Shown piece after piece: positions 21,605 to 32,061 of a DNA stretch of 64,000 nt (position 1 is the first letter of the stretch; every line of letters begins with the position of its first letter). This DNA comes from Scedosporium boydii (lineage: Eukaryota > Ascomycota > Sordariomycetes > Microascales > Microascaceae). The DNA is taken from assembly GCA_002221725.1 (NCBI GenBank), contig NJFT01000189.1, positions 1-64,000 of the forward strand, written 5' to 3'. Both the position numbers and the translations under genes were made by a program. The notes below the pieces were generated by a model. That model was not told the DNA's origin. It saw only the letters and a list, made by a program, of their open reading frames with translations, and made no database searches.

Positions 21605-23581
21605 ATGTCGGACGTCATGACGCCATCCAAGACTGAGCCAGTCGCCATGTCACACACCGAGAAGTCGACGGTCTCGAATGACGATGGCCTCCCACCAGAC
21701 GTTGCTGCGTTGCTACAAGAGTTTACTGGGCCGAAGTATGACAAACTCATGCGTAAAATGGACTTGCACCTCATTCCAATCGTGAGTTTTTTTCCAGCTA
21801 CATCTAGGATTTCGTTCAGAAGCCTGGGCAATGCTAATCTTCTTTCTTTGGTCGTAGATTGCGGTTTTGTACCTTCTTGCATACTTGGACCGGTAGGTTA
21901 AGATGTACATAACAACTGCGTTATCGAACTCCGGATAGCTGAACTCCATGCTAGGGGCAACATTGGCAACGCAAGACTCGCTGGTCTTGAAAAAGATCTG
22001 GGCATGGCAGGAGACCAATACAATGTGGCTCTGACAATCTTCTTTGTTTCCTACATTGTCTTCGAAGTACCGGCCAATATGGCATTGAAATATCTCTCTC
22101 CCCGTGTCTGGAGTAAGTGCTAGTCTCTTCCGAATAGAAAGAAAAAAAACGTCTGCTAACCTTGTAGTTCCCGCAATTGCTATCACATGGGGAATTGCGA
22201 TGACCTTGATGGGCATTGTTAAAAATTATCCAGGGCTTCTAGCCGCCAGATTCTTCCTCGGAGTCCCCGAGGCGGGCATCTTTCCCGCATGCGCTTACTA
22301 CATTACAAGCTGGTATACCAGACACGAAGCTATGTACAGGACTGCGCTGTTCTATGCCACGGCGTCCCTTGCGTAAGTCGGACCATCTACTTGTCTCACA
22401 TGGTTCTAACGGGTAATCCAGGGGTGCATTCTCCGGTCTGCTTGCCTACGCCATCACATTGATGGATGGAATTGGCGGACTTTCTGGCTGGCAGTGGATC
22501 TTTATCCTCGAAGGTCTCCTCACCGTACTTGGCGGTTTCGCCGCCATCTTCACCATCTACAATGGCCCAGATTCTGTGTCGTGGTTGACGGAAGAAGAGA
22601 AACGGTATATCAAGGTGAAGCTGGCATATGATGGAAACCGGGCGGGAATGGGTACGTTGGAAGATGGTCCTAAACGGAAATACACCAAAGACGCCTTCCG
22701 CGACTGGCAGGTGAGTATACATGTCAATTATTTCGGCCATGGATCCTGTGTACTCAGAAGTGCTTACAACTGGGTGCAGATCTACCTCAGCGTCGTGATT
22801 TACTTGGGTATCTCCGTGTCCACTTACGGCCTCGTCTTTGGTCTACCGACGATCATCTCGACACTTGTAAGTTCTCCGCTACCTTTAGTATTGAAAGTCT
22901 CTAATTTATTCCCTCTTCTGTCTAGGGATACACGGCACGACGCGCTCAGCTCATGACCATCCCGCCCTACGTGACCGCTTGCGTTCTCACGATTGTAGTT
23001 GCTCACTTCTCGGATAAGCTTAAGCGCCGCGGCTACTTTATCGTGGGCTCTTTACTACTTTCTATTGTCGGCTTCGTCATAGCAATTGCCACTTCTAATA
23101 GCGAGAATCTTGCAAAGCTGACGTATGCTGGCTGTTTTCTTGCTTGCTGCGGATTCTTCCCCGCTTTCCCGGGCGTTATCTCGTGGCTTGCAAATAACCT
23201 CGCTGGGCCATATAAGCGGGCCATCGGCATGTCCCTGCAAATCTGTGAGTCGAAAGCCTGTCCTGAATCCGTCGAGAAATGGCAGCTAATATTTTTGCTT
23301 TTCCAACAGCTCTCGGTAATACAGGTGGACTTATCGGTTCCAACATCTACCTGGCCAGGGAGAAGCCACATTATCGTCTGGGTTATGGCATTTCTATCGG
23401 TTTCATTGGGCTTGGAATCATTGCCGCCGGCGCTATGCTCTTCATTCTTTCCGCTATTAACAAAAAGCGCGAGCGCTATGTTGCGGAGAATGGTGGGCCA
23501 GATGGTGTTGTTGAAAAGCACGGAGATGTAGCTCTCACGGAGATGGGTGACAAGAGTCCCTTGTTTAAGTACACATTGTAA
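21605..23581 (+). CDS. MFS transporter, anion:cation symporter (Dal5/Tna1-like), 513 aa
   Basis: Eight exons: 21605-21781, 21858-21892, 21955-22112, 22168-22372, 22422-22710, 22780-22866, 22926-23244 and 23310-23581. Introns are 49-76 bases, and the joined 1,542 bases stay in frame. The family signature LLAYLDRGNIGNARLAGLEKDLGM-type helix 1 loop is rebuilt only by joining exons 2 and 3. FLGVPEAGIFPACAYYITSWYTRHE and GLSGWQWIFILEG are also typical of the anion:cation symporter branch (allantoate, nicotinate and similar organic anions). Twelve transmembrane helices are expected, with both ends cytosolic. Shared promoter with the CoA ligase suggests import of the acid that the ligase activates, although export cannot be excluded. 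Confidence 0.88.
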
Positions 23582-23818
23582 TTAGTACGAATCTACAGTA
23601 GATGGAAGTGCGTCTATGTAGGATCGCGCGCCTCGCAGAGCCTAGTAAATAGGGGTCATTGCCGAAGGTTTTAGGTGGCGCTACTTAGATGACCAATCAT
23701 TCATCAATCTCTCTTCGCCAGCGTCACATTGGCAAAATCAGACCTAGAGCGTCGCCCTAACAATCAACTTCCCCCTCCCCGGATCTTGATCCCTTCAGCT
23801 GCTCCTCGCAGTCCGATC

Positions 23819-24921
23819 ATGACTATGCCGCAAGTATTCCCGATTTCCCGTCGACAACCCTCTCCATCCCTATTCCTTAATTTACCTACCGATATTCGCA
23901 CCCTCATATTCATGAGATTCTCCCCAAGGCCATCCACGTTGAGGCGCACCCAGCTCCTCGCACCGAGCTCCGTAATCTTTGCGATGACGTCTTATCCTAC
24001 CGGTTCTTCGACAAGCCCGATTTTAGGAAGGCAGGATACGCAGCAATTATGATGGCGACGTACTACGATGAGGTGTATGAGGAGGATAAGGATAAGATAA
24101 CGTGGTATAGCATTCGTTCCTCGAGGTGGCGCAACCATTGGGTTTATGAATTTGGATATAAACGGGTAAGAGATAAAGAACATGGCTGGATATTGACCCC
24201 GGCCCGATCAGCCAGCAATGGAACCTCTAATTTCCTTGCTATTCTATTTACTTGTAGACAACTATACGTGCTAAATGCACTGCGCCAGTCTTGTATGCGG
24301 CCCTCTTCTCTGACGGTTGCCCTTGCTGGGCACTTCGAAGGCGGCGACGTGATAGGGGCGCATGTAAGGTTCACCTTTACAGATCTTTAGACTCCGATCG
24401 AATTCTTTAAAGGACCAAGGCCCGTGGCACTTCGCATTCGTCAGCTTAACCTCTGCACTAACCCCTTCGTGCCTCCAAGGCAGAATGCCTGGCTTCAACT
24501 GCTCCAGCTGATCGCTGGATCGCAACATTTGACTTGGGTCGATATATGGCTTGAGTTAACACAACCGGTTTCCAATATGGCAGCGAGCGGCGGGCCGGAA
24601 TTCCAGTTTATTATAAATTCCTTATCAAAACTGGGATTTGCAAGCTCAACTCTACAACTCCGCGCATCTGTCCCCCTTAAATTGCCTGAGGTTGGCAGCG
24701 CTCAAGAGGCTACTCAATTGCGACCGCAGACACTTAGATATCATGAGGAGAGGCTTCCCAATGGGTGCATCATCAGGAGACGTGGCCAAGTCCATGGATT
24801 AGCTAGTGAAAGAGACGGGGCGGGTAGAAGCAACGAAATAGACTTCGATCCGGCTAGATATACTTCGGAAGAATATATATACCGGTCCCTGTCGGCAGCT
24901 CCTCTACTTCAATGCTGTTAA
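23819..24921 (+). pseudogene. F-box/DUF7730-like fungal gene broken by a frameshift and a TAG
   Basis: From the ATG at 23819 the frame reads LFLNLPTDIRTLIF, a start typical of many fungal F-box-like proteins. Near 23905 the match moves one frame over (HEILPKAIHVEAHP, then LRNLCDDVLSYRFFDKPDF) and stays open to TAG at 24388. Directly after this stop the same frame continues (TPIEFFKGPRPVALRIRQLNLC) to 24921. No splice sites explain either break. A single-base loss and one nonsense change are enough to account for it. TAG can arise by C-to-T (from CAG) or G-to-A (from TGG) change, which is the RIP direction, and the AT-rich RIP region begins only 20 bases after the last codon. Such proteins usually recruit targets to ubiquitin ligases, but this copy should not make a full product. 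Confidence 0.55.
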
Positions 24922-25144
24922 AAGTATAATAACGAAACTATTTTTTTTTTATTCTTTAATTTTTTTCGGGGCGGAGGAGGAAGAAAAGAATAAAAAAAAA
25001 GTAAAGAAATATTAAAGTCTCTATATAGCTCTAATTCTACCTTATAGTATTAATAAAATATTAAGATTTATACTTCTATTATATATTTTATTTAACTATA
25101 TCTTAGTAATTATAATAACTTATTTTTTAATTACTTTAATTATT

Positions 25145-25410
25145 CTAAGTAATTATTTAGTAGCGATTATAATATAATCGGCGCTCGGGCCCCTATATAA
25201 AGTAGCTCTATATAGATAACTTTTCTAATATTATTAGTTCTACTTAAGCTAGCTCGCTTATTAGTTAAAAACTTTTTTAATTCTAACTCTGAAAAATTAT
25301 CTAGAATTAAAAATAGACTTAGTTTAGGTTTAGGTTTAGGTTTACTTCTACTATTACTTTTAGCTCTAGCTCTAGCTCTAGCTCCTCTACTACTACTATT
25401 TTTACTACTA
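25145..25410 (+). repeat. Duplicated 270-base unit, copy 1
   Basis: Shares order and most bases with 26157-26432, including a GC patch (GGCGCTCGGGCCC), AAAGTAGCTC, and runs of TTTAGG followed by CTCTAG repeats. Most differences are C/T or G/A, as expected for independent RIP. Confidence 0.7.
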
Positions 25411-26156
25411 CTATTAGATAAAAAGAAAAAAAGAAAAAAAAAAGAAAAAAAAAGAAAATTAAAAATTATATTAAATAGAAATTAAATATAAATATCTATT
25501 AGAAAAAAAAATAAAAATAAAATTTAAGTTTAATATTAAATTAAAATATTATTAAATTAATAATATTAAGCTTAATATTATATTTTAAAGCTAAGAAGAT
25601 ATATTAAATAAAAAAGAAAACTTAATATTATATTTTAAAGCTAAAGTAATATATTATATAATAAAAGAGAATAAGAGGAGATAAGGAAGGATAAGTAATA
25701 AAAGAGTAAGAGCTTAAAAAATAGTTTAATTTATATAAAGTTAAGTATTTTTCTTTTACTTTATAGTTAGTAAAGTAGAAGTATAGGTTTCTTTACTTTA
25801 CTTTATATAAAAAGAGAAAATAATTAAAGTAGATAAAAGTTAAATAGATTTATTATTATTCTTTTTCTTATTTTTTTTATTTTTTCTTATATTTTTTTTA
25901 TATCTTTCTTTATATATAAAGTCTTTATTTAAAATTATAAATATCTTTTATAAATACTTTTTTTAAAAGAAGAAGTAATAATTATATAGTTAAAGATAAA
26001 GTAGCTATCTTATAAGTAGCTTCTTTATTTAAAACTATAAATAGCTTTTATATATACTTTTATTAAAAAAAAATTAGAAAATATAATAATTATTTAATTA
26101 AAACTAAGATAGCTATCTTATAAGTAGCTTCTTTATTTTAAAATTATAAAAGTTCT

Positions 26157-26432
26157 CTAAGTAACTATTTAGTAGTAATTATAGTATAATCGGCACTCGG
26201 GCCCTTATATAAAGTAGCTCCGTGTAAATAATTTTTCTAGTATTATTAGTTTTACTTAAGCTAGCTTACTTATTAGTCGGAAACTTTTTTAATTCTAACC
26301 TGAAAAATTATCTAGGGTTAAAAGTAGACTTAGTTTAGGTTTAGGTTTAGGTTTACCTCTACTACTACCTCTAGCTCTAGCTCTAGCTCTAGCTCTAGCT
26401 CCTCCGCTACTACTACCTCTACTACTACTAAG
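26157..26432 (+). repeat. Duplicated 270-base unit, copy 2
   Basis: Second copy of the 25145-25410 unit, 1,012 bases downstream in direct orientation and slightly less AT-converted. It abuts the inverted 560-base repeat, so it may be the flank of a former insertion. Confidence 0.7.
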
Positions 26433-26442
26433 ACAGGGAATA

Positions 26443-27000
26443 AGGTAACTAGTAAGAGGAGGGTTTAGTTCTCGTGTAGAATAGAAGAGCGACAGCGGAA
26501 GAACTTTCTTCCTTGCTTAGGGGGCGGGGCATAGTTATTTCTTTTCTTTTCTTTCTTCTTAGGGATAGAGGAAGATTATCCTCTTTAAGTTCTTAATTAT
26601 TATTAGTTCTTTCTTTAATTCTATTTAACTTCTTTTACCTAATTCTATTAGGTCCTCATTATTAGTAATATCCTACTACTTATTCTAGCTTAATATATAT
26701 TATAGGGTGCTCCTTTAAGTATTAATATAATTCTTTAACCTCCCTCTATTTAGAGGCCTTCTTCTTTCTAATCTAGCTCTATTCCTATTAATTAATAGTT
26801 CTAATAACTATCTATTCCTATTAGGGGTTCTATAGTAGCTTCTTATAGGAAATATTATAAACTATTAACTAAACTATTTTCTTTTTCTTATAATATATAG
26901 GTAGGCTATACTACTTTATTTTATCTAGAGGTTTAACTAGGATCTACTTAGGGGGCTATAGTAGTCTTATCTATAGGTTATTACTTTTACTATAGTAAAC
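26443..27000 (-). repeat. 560-base LTR-like repeat, copy A (inverted, RIP-altered)
   Basis: The reverse complement matches 32062-32657 over its full length, from GTTTACTATAGTAAAAG to GTTACCTTATTCCC. Differences are mostly transitions. It lies opposite in orientation to copies B and C. Confidence 0.72.
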
Positions 27001-28142
27001 AAGTTACCTAGGCTAGTTTCTAGAAAATATTAAAGAATAATAGGTTATAAAGGGGACTTAGTATATAGGTACTTAAGGAATAAAGTAAATATATTAATTA
27101 AGAGAGACCTTATTAATTAACTACTTTTAAAAGTAGTAAGGTCTAATAAGGAATTATTAGGCCTAATCTTTAAAAAACTTAAATATAAGGAGGACTAAAC
27201 TTAGTAGACCTTTCTCTTAGCTTAATAGGAGAAAGTAAGGTCTAACTTAGCCTAAATTGGAGAGTTTATATCTAAATTAGTTAATTAATAGGAATTATCT
27301 AATAATCTATAAAGTATTATAACTAGGACCTTTATTAGGCTCTTCTTATTAAAGGTAATTTTAATAGTAAGATAGGTTTTAGTAGTAAAGACCTCTAGAT
27401 ATATAGTAAGTCTTGTAATTACTATTTTTATAGTATTAGTAATTAAGAATATAATAAATAGGGAGAAGTTTATCTAGAAAAACCTCCTAAATAATTATTT
27501 TAATATAATAAGAGGAGCTTAGTCTAATAGCTCTAAATATTATAAGTAATAATTATCTTTACTTCTACTAATTTACCTTTTATTATAATATTAATATAAA
27601 ACCTAATTTCTTAAAACCTAAAGCTTAATATTATAGTCTCTATTACCTTTTATTCTAACTCTAAGTTTAAGTATTATTTCTAAAGACCTTCCTCTAAAGA
27701 TAACTAAAGGGGGTTCTTCTAACTATAGTAGTTCTAGCTAAGGAATATCCTCTAATATATATATATTTCTTATAGTATAAGCTACTAGAGATAGGGAGAA
27801 GATCCTAATATTTAATAAGATAAATATTATATTATTTATTAAATACTATAAAGATAATACTCTCTTTTTAATAGGAGATAATAAGTAGAAGTTTAAGCTC
27901 TTAAAGGGAGCTGTCTAGAGAGCTTCTCCTCCTATAAGAACTATAGTCTATAAGGCTATTAAAAACTCTACTTAGCCTAGGGCTAAGAAGACTCTAATCT
28001 ACTAGTTTAAAGATAAGGATATAAAGGTATATAGGAACTATAATAAATATTATAAAAAGCTAATTACTAATAGTTAGCTAGACTAGTAGAAGGATGTCGC
28101 TAAGTAGATAAGAAAGTAGTAATAGCTTACTATAAAGTATTG

Positions 28143-28662
28143 AAATGGAGTAGTGCAGCCTACCCGCACATCGTAAGAAAAAGAAAATAGTTCGGTCAAT
28201 GGTTTGTGGTACTTCCTGCAAGAAGCTGCTGCAGAACCCTTGACAGGAATGGACAGTCGTCGGAACTGTTGATCAATGGGAATAGAGCCAGATCAGAAAG
28301 AAGAAGGCCTCCAAATAGGGGGAGGTTGAAGAATCATGTCAGTGCCCAAAGGAGCACCCTGTGACATATGTCAAGCCGGAACAAGCAGCAGGACGTCACC
28401 AATGATGAGGACCAGATAGAACTGGGTAAAAGAAGTTAATTGAATTAGAGAAAGAACTAATAACGATGAAGAACTTCAAGAAGATTTGATAATGATTGCT
28501 TAAGGAGAAGAAGAAGAAGAAGAATTTCTTCTAGAAGAAAAAGAAATGAAATGACTATGGCCCCTGTCATCGCAAAGGAAGAAAGTTCTTCCGCCCTGCC
28601 TTGCAGTCCATGAGAGAACTACACCAATTCTACTACAGTTACCTTTTTCCCCGTCACATGCC
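28143..28662 (+). repeat. LTR-like repeat, copy B (not RIP-altered, 5' truncated)
   Basis: Matches copy C base for base apart from transitions, from GTAGTGCAGCCTACC to TTCCGCCCTGCCTTGCAG and GTTACCTTTTTCCCCGTCACA, but keeps the C and G that copy C has lost. It lacks the first about 80 bases of copies A and C. Composition changes sharply at its left edge. Confidence 0.72.
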
Positions 28663-30880
28663 TCCCCTCGAGTTGTTGCTCGACACCTCGGGCGAGAACT
28701 CGAAACACAAATGAAAGGAAGAGGGGAAAAGAAGGAAGGGAACAGAGAAGAAATAGAAGAACTAGAAGGAATGGAAATAAAATAAGTAGATGGGGAAGAA
28801 CTAGAAGAAAAAGAAGGAAACTGTTCTAGCTAGGAATTGAGTGGTAGCTTGGCTGGGTGGGAAATGAGACAGCAAACAGCGCAGGCAGCATCAAGCTGGC
28901 AGGCAATATCAGGCTGGATTAGCGATATCTGCGATGGCGGGAAACATTCGATCGGCAGCGGCAGCGTTCGGAACGATCGGGCTGGCCACAGTGGCCACAT
29001 CAGTAGGGAAACCTCGAATAAAACATCGGGAGGAATTCCCCAAAGGAATCCCAGAAGGAGTAGAAACATCGGAAGGAACTCCGCATGAAACATCAGAAGA
29101 AACGCCAGAGAATCAGGCGGCTATACCAGAATGAAACATCGAAGGAATTCCAGAAACAGGAATTCCAGAAGAAAGGAAAGATCAGAAGGAATGATAGAAT
29201 AATCAACCGGAATAATCAAACAAGAATAATCCAGCAGAAACATCGAGTGACATGTGACATAAAACATCGAAGGGATCGGTGCTAGCAGCGGCGTTCAGAA
29301 CAGTCAGGCTGACAGCAGGAAACGAACGAATTCGATGGCAAGAAATGGCTGAAATCTATAGGTAGAAACAGAAGAAGCTCCCATAGAGATCAGAACAGCT
29401 AGAATGCCCACTTCGTGGCTGTTGGCGGCGTCAAGCAGGCTGGAAACATTAGGCGAAACATCCGGAACCCATCGGCCAGAAACATCGTGGGGAAACGGAA
29501 ACATCGGAACAGTCAGAACAGCCACCTTAGCCATGGCGCGGGAAACACTGCAAAGGAATCCCACAAAGGAATTCCAGAAGGAAGTGTTGAAGGAATTGTC
29601 GGGGGGAACATCGAAGGAATCGCTGCTGGCAGCGGCCAGGAATCGTGGGATATCAGAAATCGCAGGCAGAAGAAATGAACATTGGAAACAGCTGAAATGG
29701 CTGCTGGAACCATGCTGGAATGACTGAAGGAGTCATTATTGCTATTGCAATGGAACCACCACCAGAAACAACTAGAACAGGGCAAGAAAAGAGAATAAAA
29801 TCTTAACTTCCAGGAATTAGGAATGACTTCCCAAAGTCATCGAAAAAGGAATGAAATGGGGAAAAGAAACAGAATAGAAATAGAAGAAGAAACAGAACAA
29901 GAAACAGAAAAAGAAGAAAGCAGAGGGAAGGAAGACACTCAGCAAGCAGAAACCCATTGATCAATGGTTTCCAGACCTCACTGACTTCCAGGAACTAGAA
30001 GAACTGGTGGGATTGGTAAGTGGCTCTTTTCTTCCTCCCCTTGACTGGGAAGAATCCTTTTCCACTTCTTCCTCCTCTTCCAATTCCTCCACATAAGAGG
30101 GATCTTTTCCAGTTCCTCCATACGGGAACTAGCTGCCATTTCCCCCACATAGTGACAGGCTAGGCGCCGGCGCCTCCCCCTAACTTGACTGCAAAGAATG
30201 AAAACGCTGGAATAAAGGAAGATCTTAAAGGAGGGGAAGATATTAGGAAGAAATGAAGAAGAAGGCTGGGCTGCAGGAAGTGTGACAGTGGGAAGTGTAG
30301 GAAGTGTGGGAAGTGTAGCCAAGGAAGGATCCTTCCAGATATCTTCTTCTTCTTCCACTTCCTCTTCTTCCACAGAAGAAGAAACCACTTCTTCCACTTC
30401 GTCTACTTCCTCTTCTTCTACAGAAGAAGAACCCACTTCTTCCTCCCTGTTGGCAGTGGAATGGGCACCTCCCCTTGACTGGAAAGAAGTCTTTACCACT
30501 TCTTCTATACTTACAAAAGACTGGGCACCTCTCTCTGACTTGACTAGAACAAATAAAGATGCTAGAAGAGGCGAAGATGGCCAGGCTCCAGGAAGTGTAG
30601 GAAGTGTGCGAAGTGTAGGAAGTGAAGTCAAGGAAGGATCTTTCAGGATATCTTCTTCCTCTTCCACAGAGGAAAAGTCCACTTCCTCCACTTCCTCTTC
30701 TTCCACAAAAGAAGAACCCACTTCTTCCACTTCTTCCACTTCTTCCACAGAAGAAGAACCTACTTCTTCCTCCCTGTTAGCAGCAGATTGAGCACCTCCC
30801 CCTAACTTAGCTAAAGAAGAAGATACCGAAAAAATCGAGGGCGGCTGGTCTATAGTATATATAGCAGTAGAAGTCATAGA
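28663..30880. mobile_element. Non-coding interior of a probable non-autonomous LTR-like element
   Basis: Normal-GC DNA between repeat copies B and C. It has no gag, protease, reverse transcriptase or integrase motif in any frame. From 28990 to 29540 a motif of the form AAACATCG with GGAATTCC recurs many times in loose order; from 30180 the sequence becomes a purine/pyrimidine-biased tandem repeat. Matching, same-orientation end repeats around a coding-poor interior fit a large retrotransposon derivative, but target-site duplication and a primer-binding site were not found. Confidence 0.4.
29978..30877 (-). CDS. Acidic repeat-containing open frame, 299 aa (doubtful)
   Basis: An uninterrupted minus-strand frame over the tandem array. 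It contains two copies of a unit of about 120 residues: ANREEEVGSSSVEE, then acidic EEVEE stretches, DPSLxxLPTLxTLPT, and a hydrophobic AxPSSxxLxxxF part. Because the repeats have periods near three, the opposite strand is also open (30282-30791), so openness alone is weak evidence. No start context, signal peptide or known domain is seen. If real, it would be the only protein carried by the surrounding element. Confidence 0.22.
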   Translation of the reverse strand: MTSTAIYTIDQPPSIFSVSSSLAKLGGGAQSAANREEEVGSSSVEEVEEVEEVGSSFVEEEEVEEVDFSSVEEEEDILKDPSLTSLPTLRTLPTLPGAWPSSPLLASLFVLVKSERGAQSFVSIEEVVKTSFQSRGGAHSTANREEEVGSSSVEEEEVDEVEEVVSSSVEEEEVEEEEDIWKDPSLATLPTLPTLPTVTLPAAQPSSSFLPNIFPSFKIFLYSSVFILCSQVRGRRRRLACHYVGEMAASSRMEELEKIPLMWRNWKRRKKWKRILPSQGEEEKSHLPIPPVLLVPGSQ

Positions 30881-31340
30881 AGAGCCCTAAGCAAAGTCAT
30901 CTACCAGAGCCTACTTCCTCCCTCCCCATAACTTTACAAAAAACTTAAAAGAAACTTAGCCTTCTTCTACAAACTAGAAAGAAGAAGATTAGATACCTTC
31001 CCCCAACTAGAAAGAAACCTCTATATAGAAACAAGAAGCCTCTTCTCCCTTATTTACAAAAGATAGAATACCTCCCCCTAACTTAACTAAAAAAAAGAAA
31101 GATACTTAGGCTATAGAAAGTATAATAGTAGGAATTATAAAAGAAACCTAAGCAAAGTCATCTTCTACTAGAGCCTACTTTCTCCCTCCCCTTAAGTTAA
31201 CTAAAAAAAGGGAAAGTAGGAGGGCTATAGGAAGTATAGTAGTAGAAGTAGAAGATATAGAAGAGACCTAAGCAAAGTTATCCTCTACTAAAGCCTACTT
31301 CCTCCCTTCCCCTAACTTTATAAAGGGCTTAGAAGAAACT
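30165..31340. repeat. Imperfect tandem array, unit about 270-300 bases
   Basis: Units are marked by ACCTCCCCCTAACTTGACT-like phrases near 30172, 30464, 30797 and 31072, with GGAAGTGTAGGAAGTG runs and TTCTTCCACTTCC tracts between them. The left units are unaltered; those after about 30890 lose CpA progressively. Confidence 0.6.
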
Positions 31341-31640
31341 TACCCTTTTTCTTCCTCTTTAAGTCGGGAACAAGCCCTCATAAGAACTATTTCCAGTACA
31401 CTTCCACTAAAACCCAATATCCCTCTAATAACTTTAATAAGTATATCCTACAGCGTGACACCACAAGGAGTTACTAGGTAGCTTTCGAACGCCATCCTAT
31501 CCTACTATTAACATATCTAGCAGCCTTCTATATAGTCTACCACCCATCGCTTAACATAGTCAAATAGCAACTAAGGGCTTCGGCTAGCTTCCGCCGCTTT
31601 AGGAATCAATTAATCAATAAGATCTTATATCTTAGCATTT

Positions 31641-31985
31641 GATTTCAGCAGGGTTTTCACTTCATTCTTCAGGCGCCGGCGCACCTCCCAGTCTTCCAGT
31701 ATCCAGCCTGGCTGTTTTCGGCAACTAGCTACCGATAGCTTGTCTACATATTCCTATATTTCGGAAAACGATTAATTAATAAAATCGCGATCGATCAGCA
31801 GGTTCGCCTTCATCCTTGGGCTTCGGTGCGCTGAGTCCCAGTCTTCTATATTCTAATATTCTAGTATCTAGCCCGGATTTCACTCTTATTAGTAACTGGC
31901 CACCGATAACTTGTCTATATATTCCCATATTTCAGAAAACGATTGATCAATAGAATCGCGATCATTTAGTAGGTTTGCCTTTATC
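31641..31985 (+). repeat. Tandem repeat, about 2.3 units of 150-170 bases
   Basis: Phrases recur in order: CTCCCAGTCTTCC / GTCCCAGTCTTC, ACCGATAGCTTGTCTACATA / ACCGATAACTTGTCTATATA, TTTCGGAAAACGATTAATTA / TTTCAGAAAACGATTGATCA, and AAATCGCGATCGATCAGCAG / GAATCGCGATCATTTAGTAG. Differences are mainly transitions. Confidence 0.65.
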
Positions 31986-32061
31986 ATAGACTACTATAGT
32001 TTCGAGATATATATATAGCCTATTTCAGTTTTCGATTTTCCGGTTTTAGCCTGGGCGACTC

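Larger units (their letters stand above)
24935..28142. repeat. AT-rich RIP-altered repeat region, left part
   Basis: About 3.2 kb made almost only of A and T, with CpA and TpG nearly gone and TpA in excess, the signature of repeat-induced point mutation. No intact gene. Internal structure remains: a duplicated 270-base unit (25145-25410 and 26157-26432), a tandem unit of about 105 bases near 25920-26150, one inverted copy of the 560-base repeat (26443-27000), and a readable but stop-filled frame near 27780-28140. Confidence 0.8.

Noticed and set aside
25319..25345. Telomere at the RIP block
   Set aside because: TTTAGG runs are short, repeated internally, of an unusual type, and flanked on both sides by long sequence with genes.
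30282..30791. 169-residue Ser/Thr-rich plus-strand frame
   Set aside because: The tandem repeat has period-three structure that opens both strands; no start context or domain.
31641..31985. CRISPR-like array
   Set aside because: Only about 2.3 long units without spacers of fixed length, in a eukaryotic genome; a simple tandem duplication.
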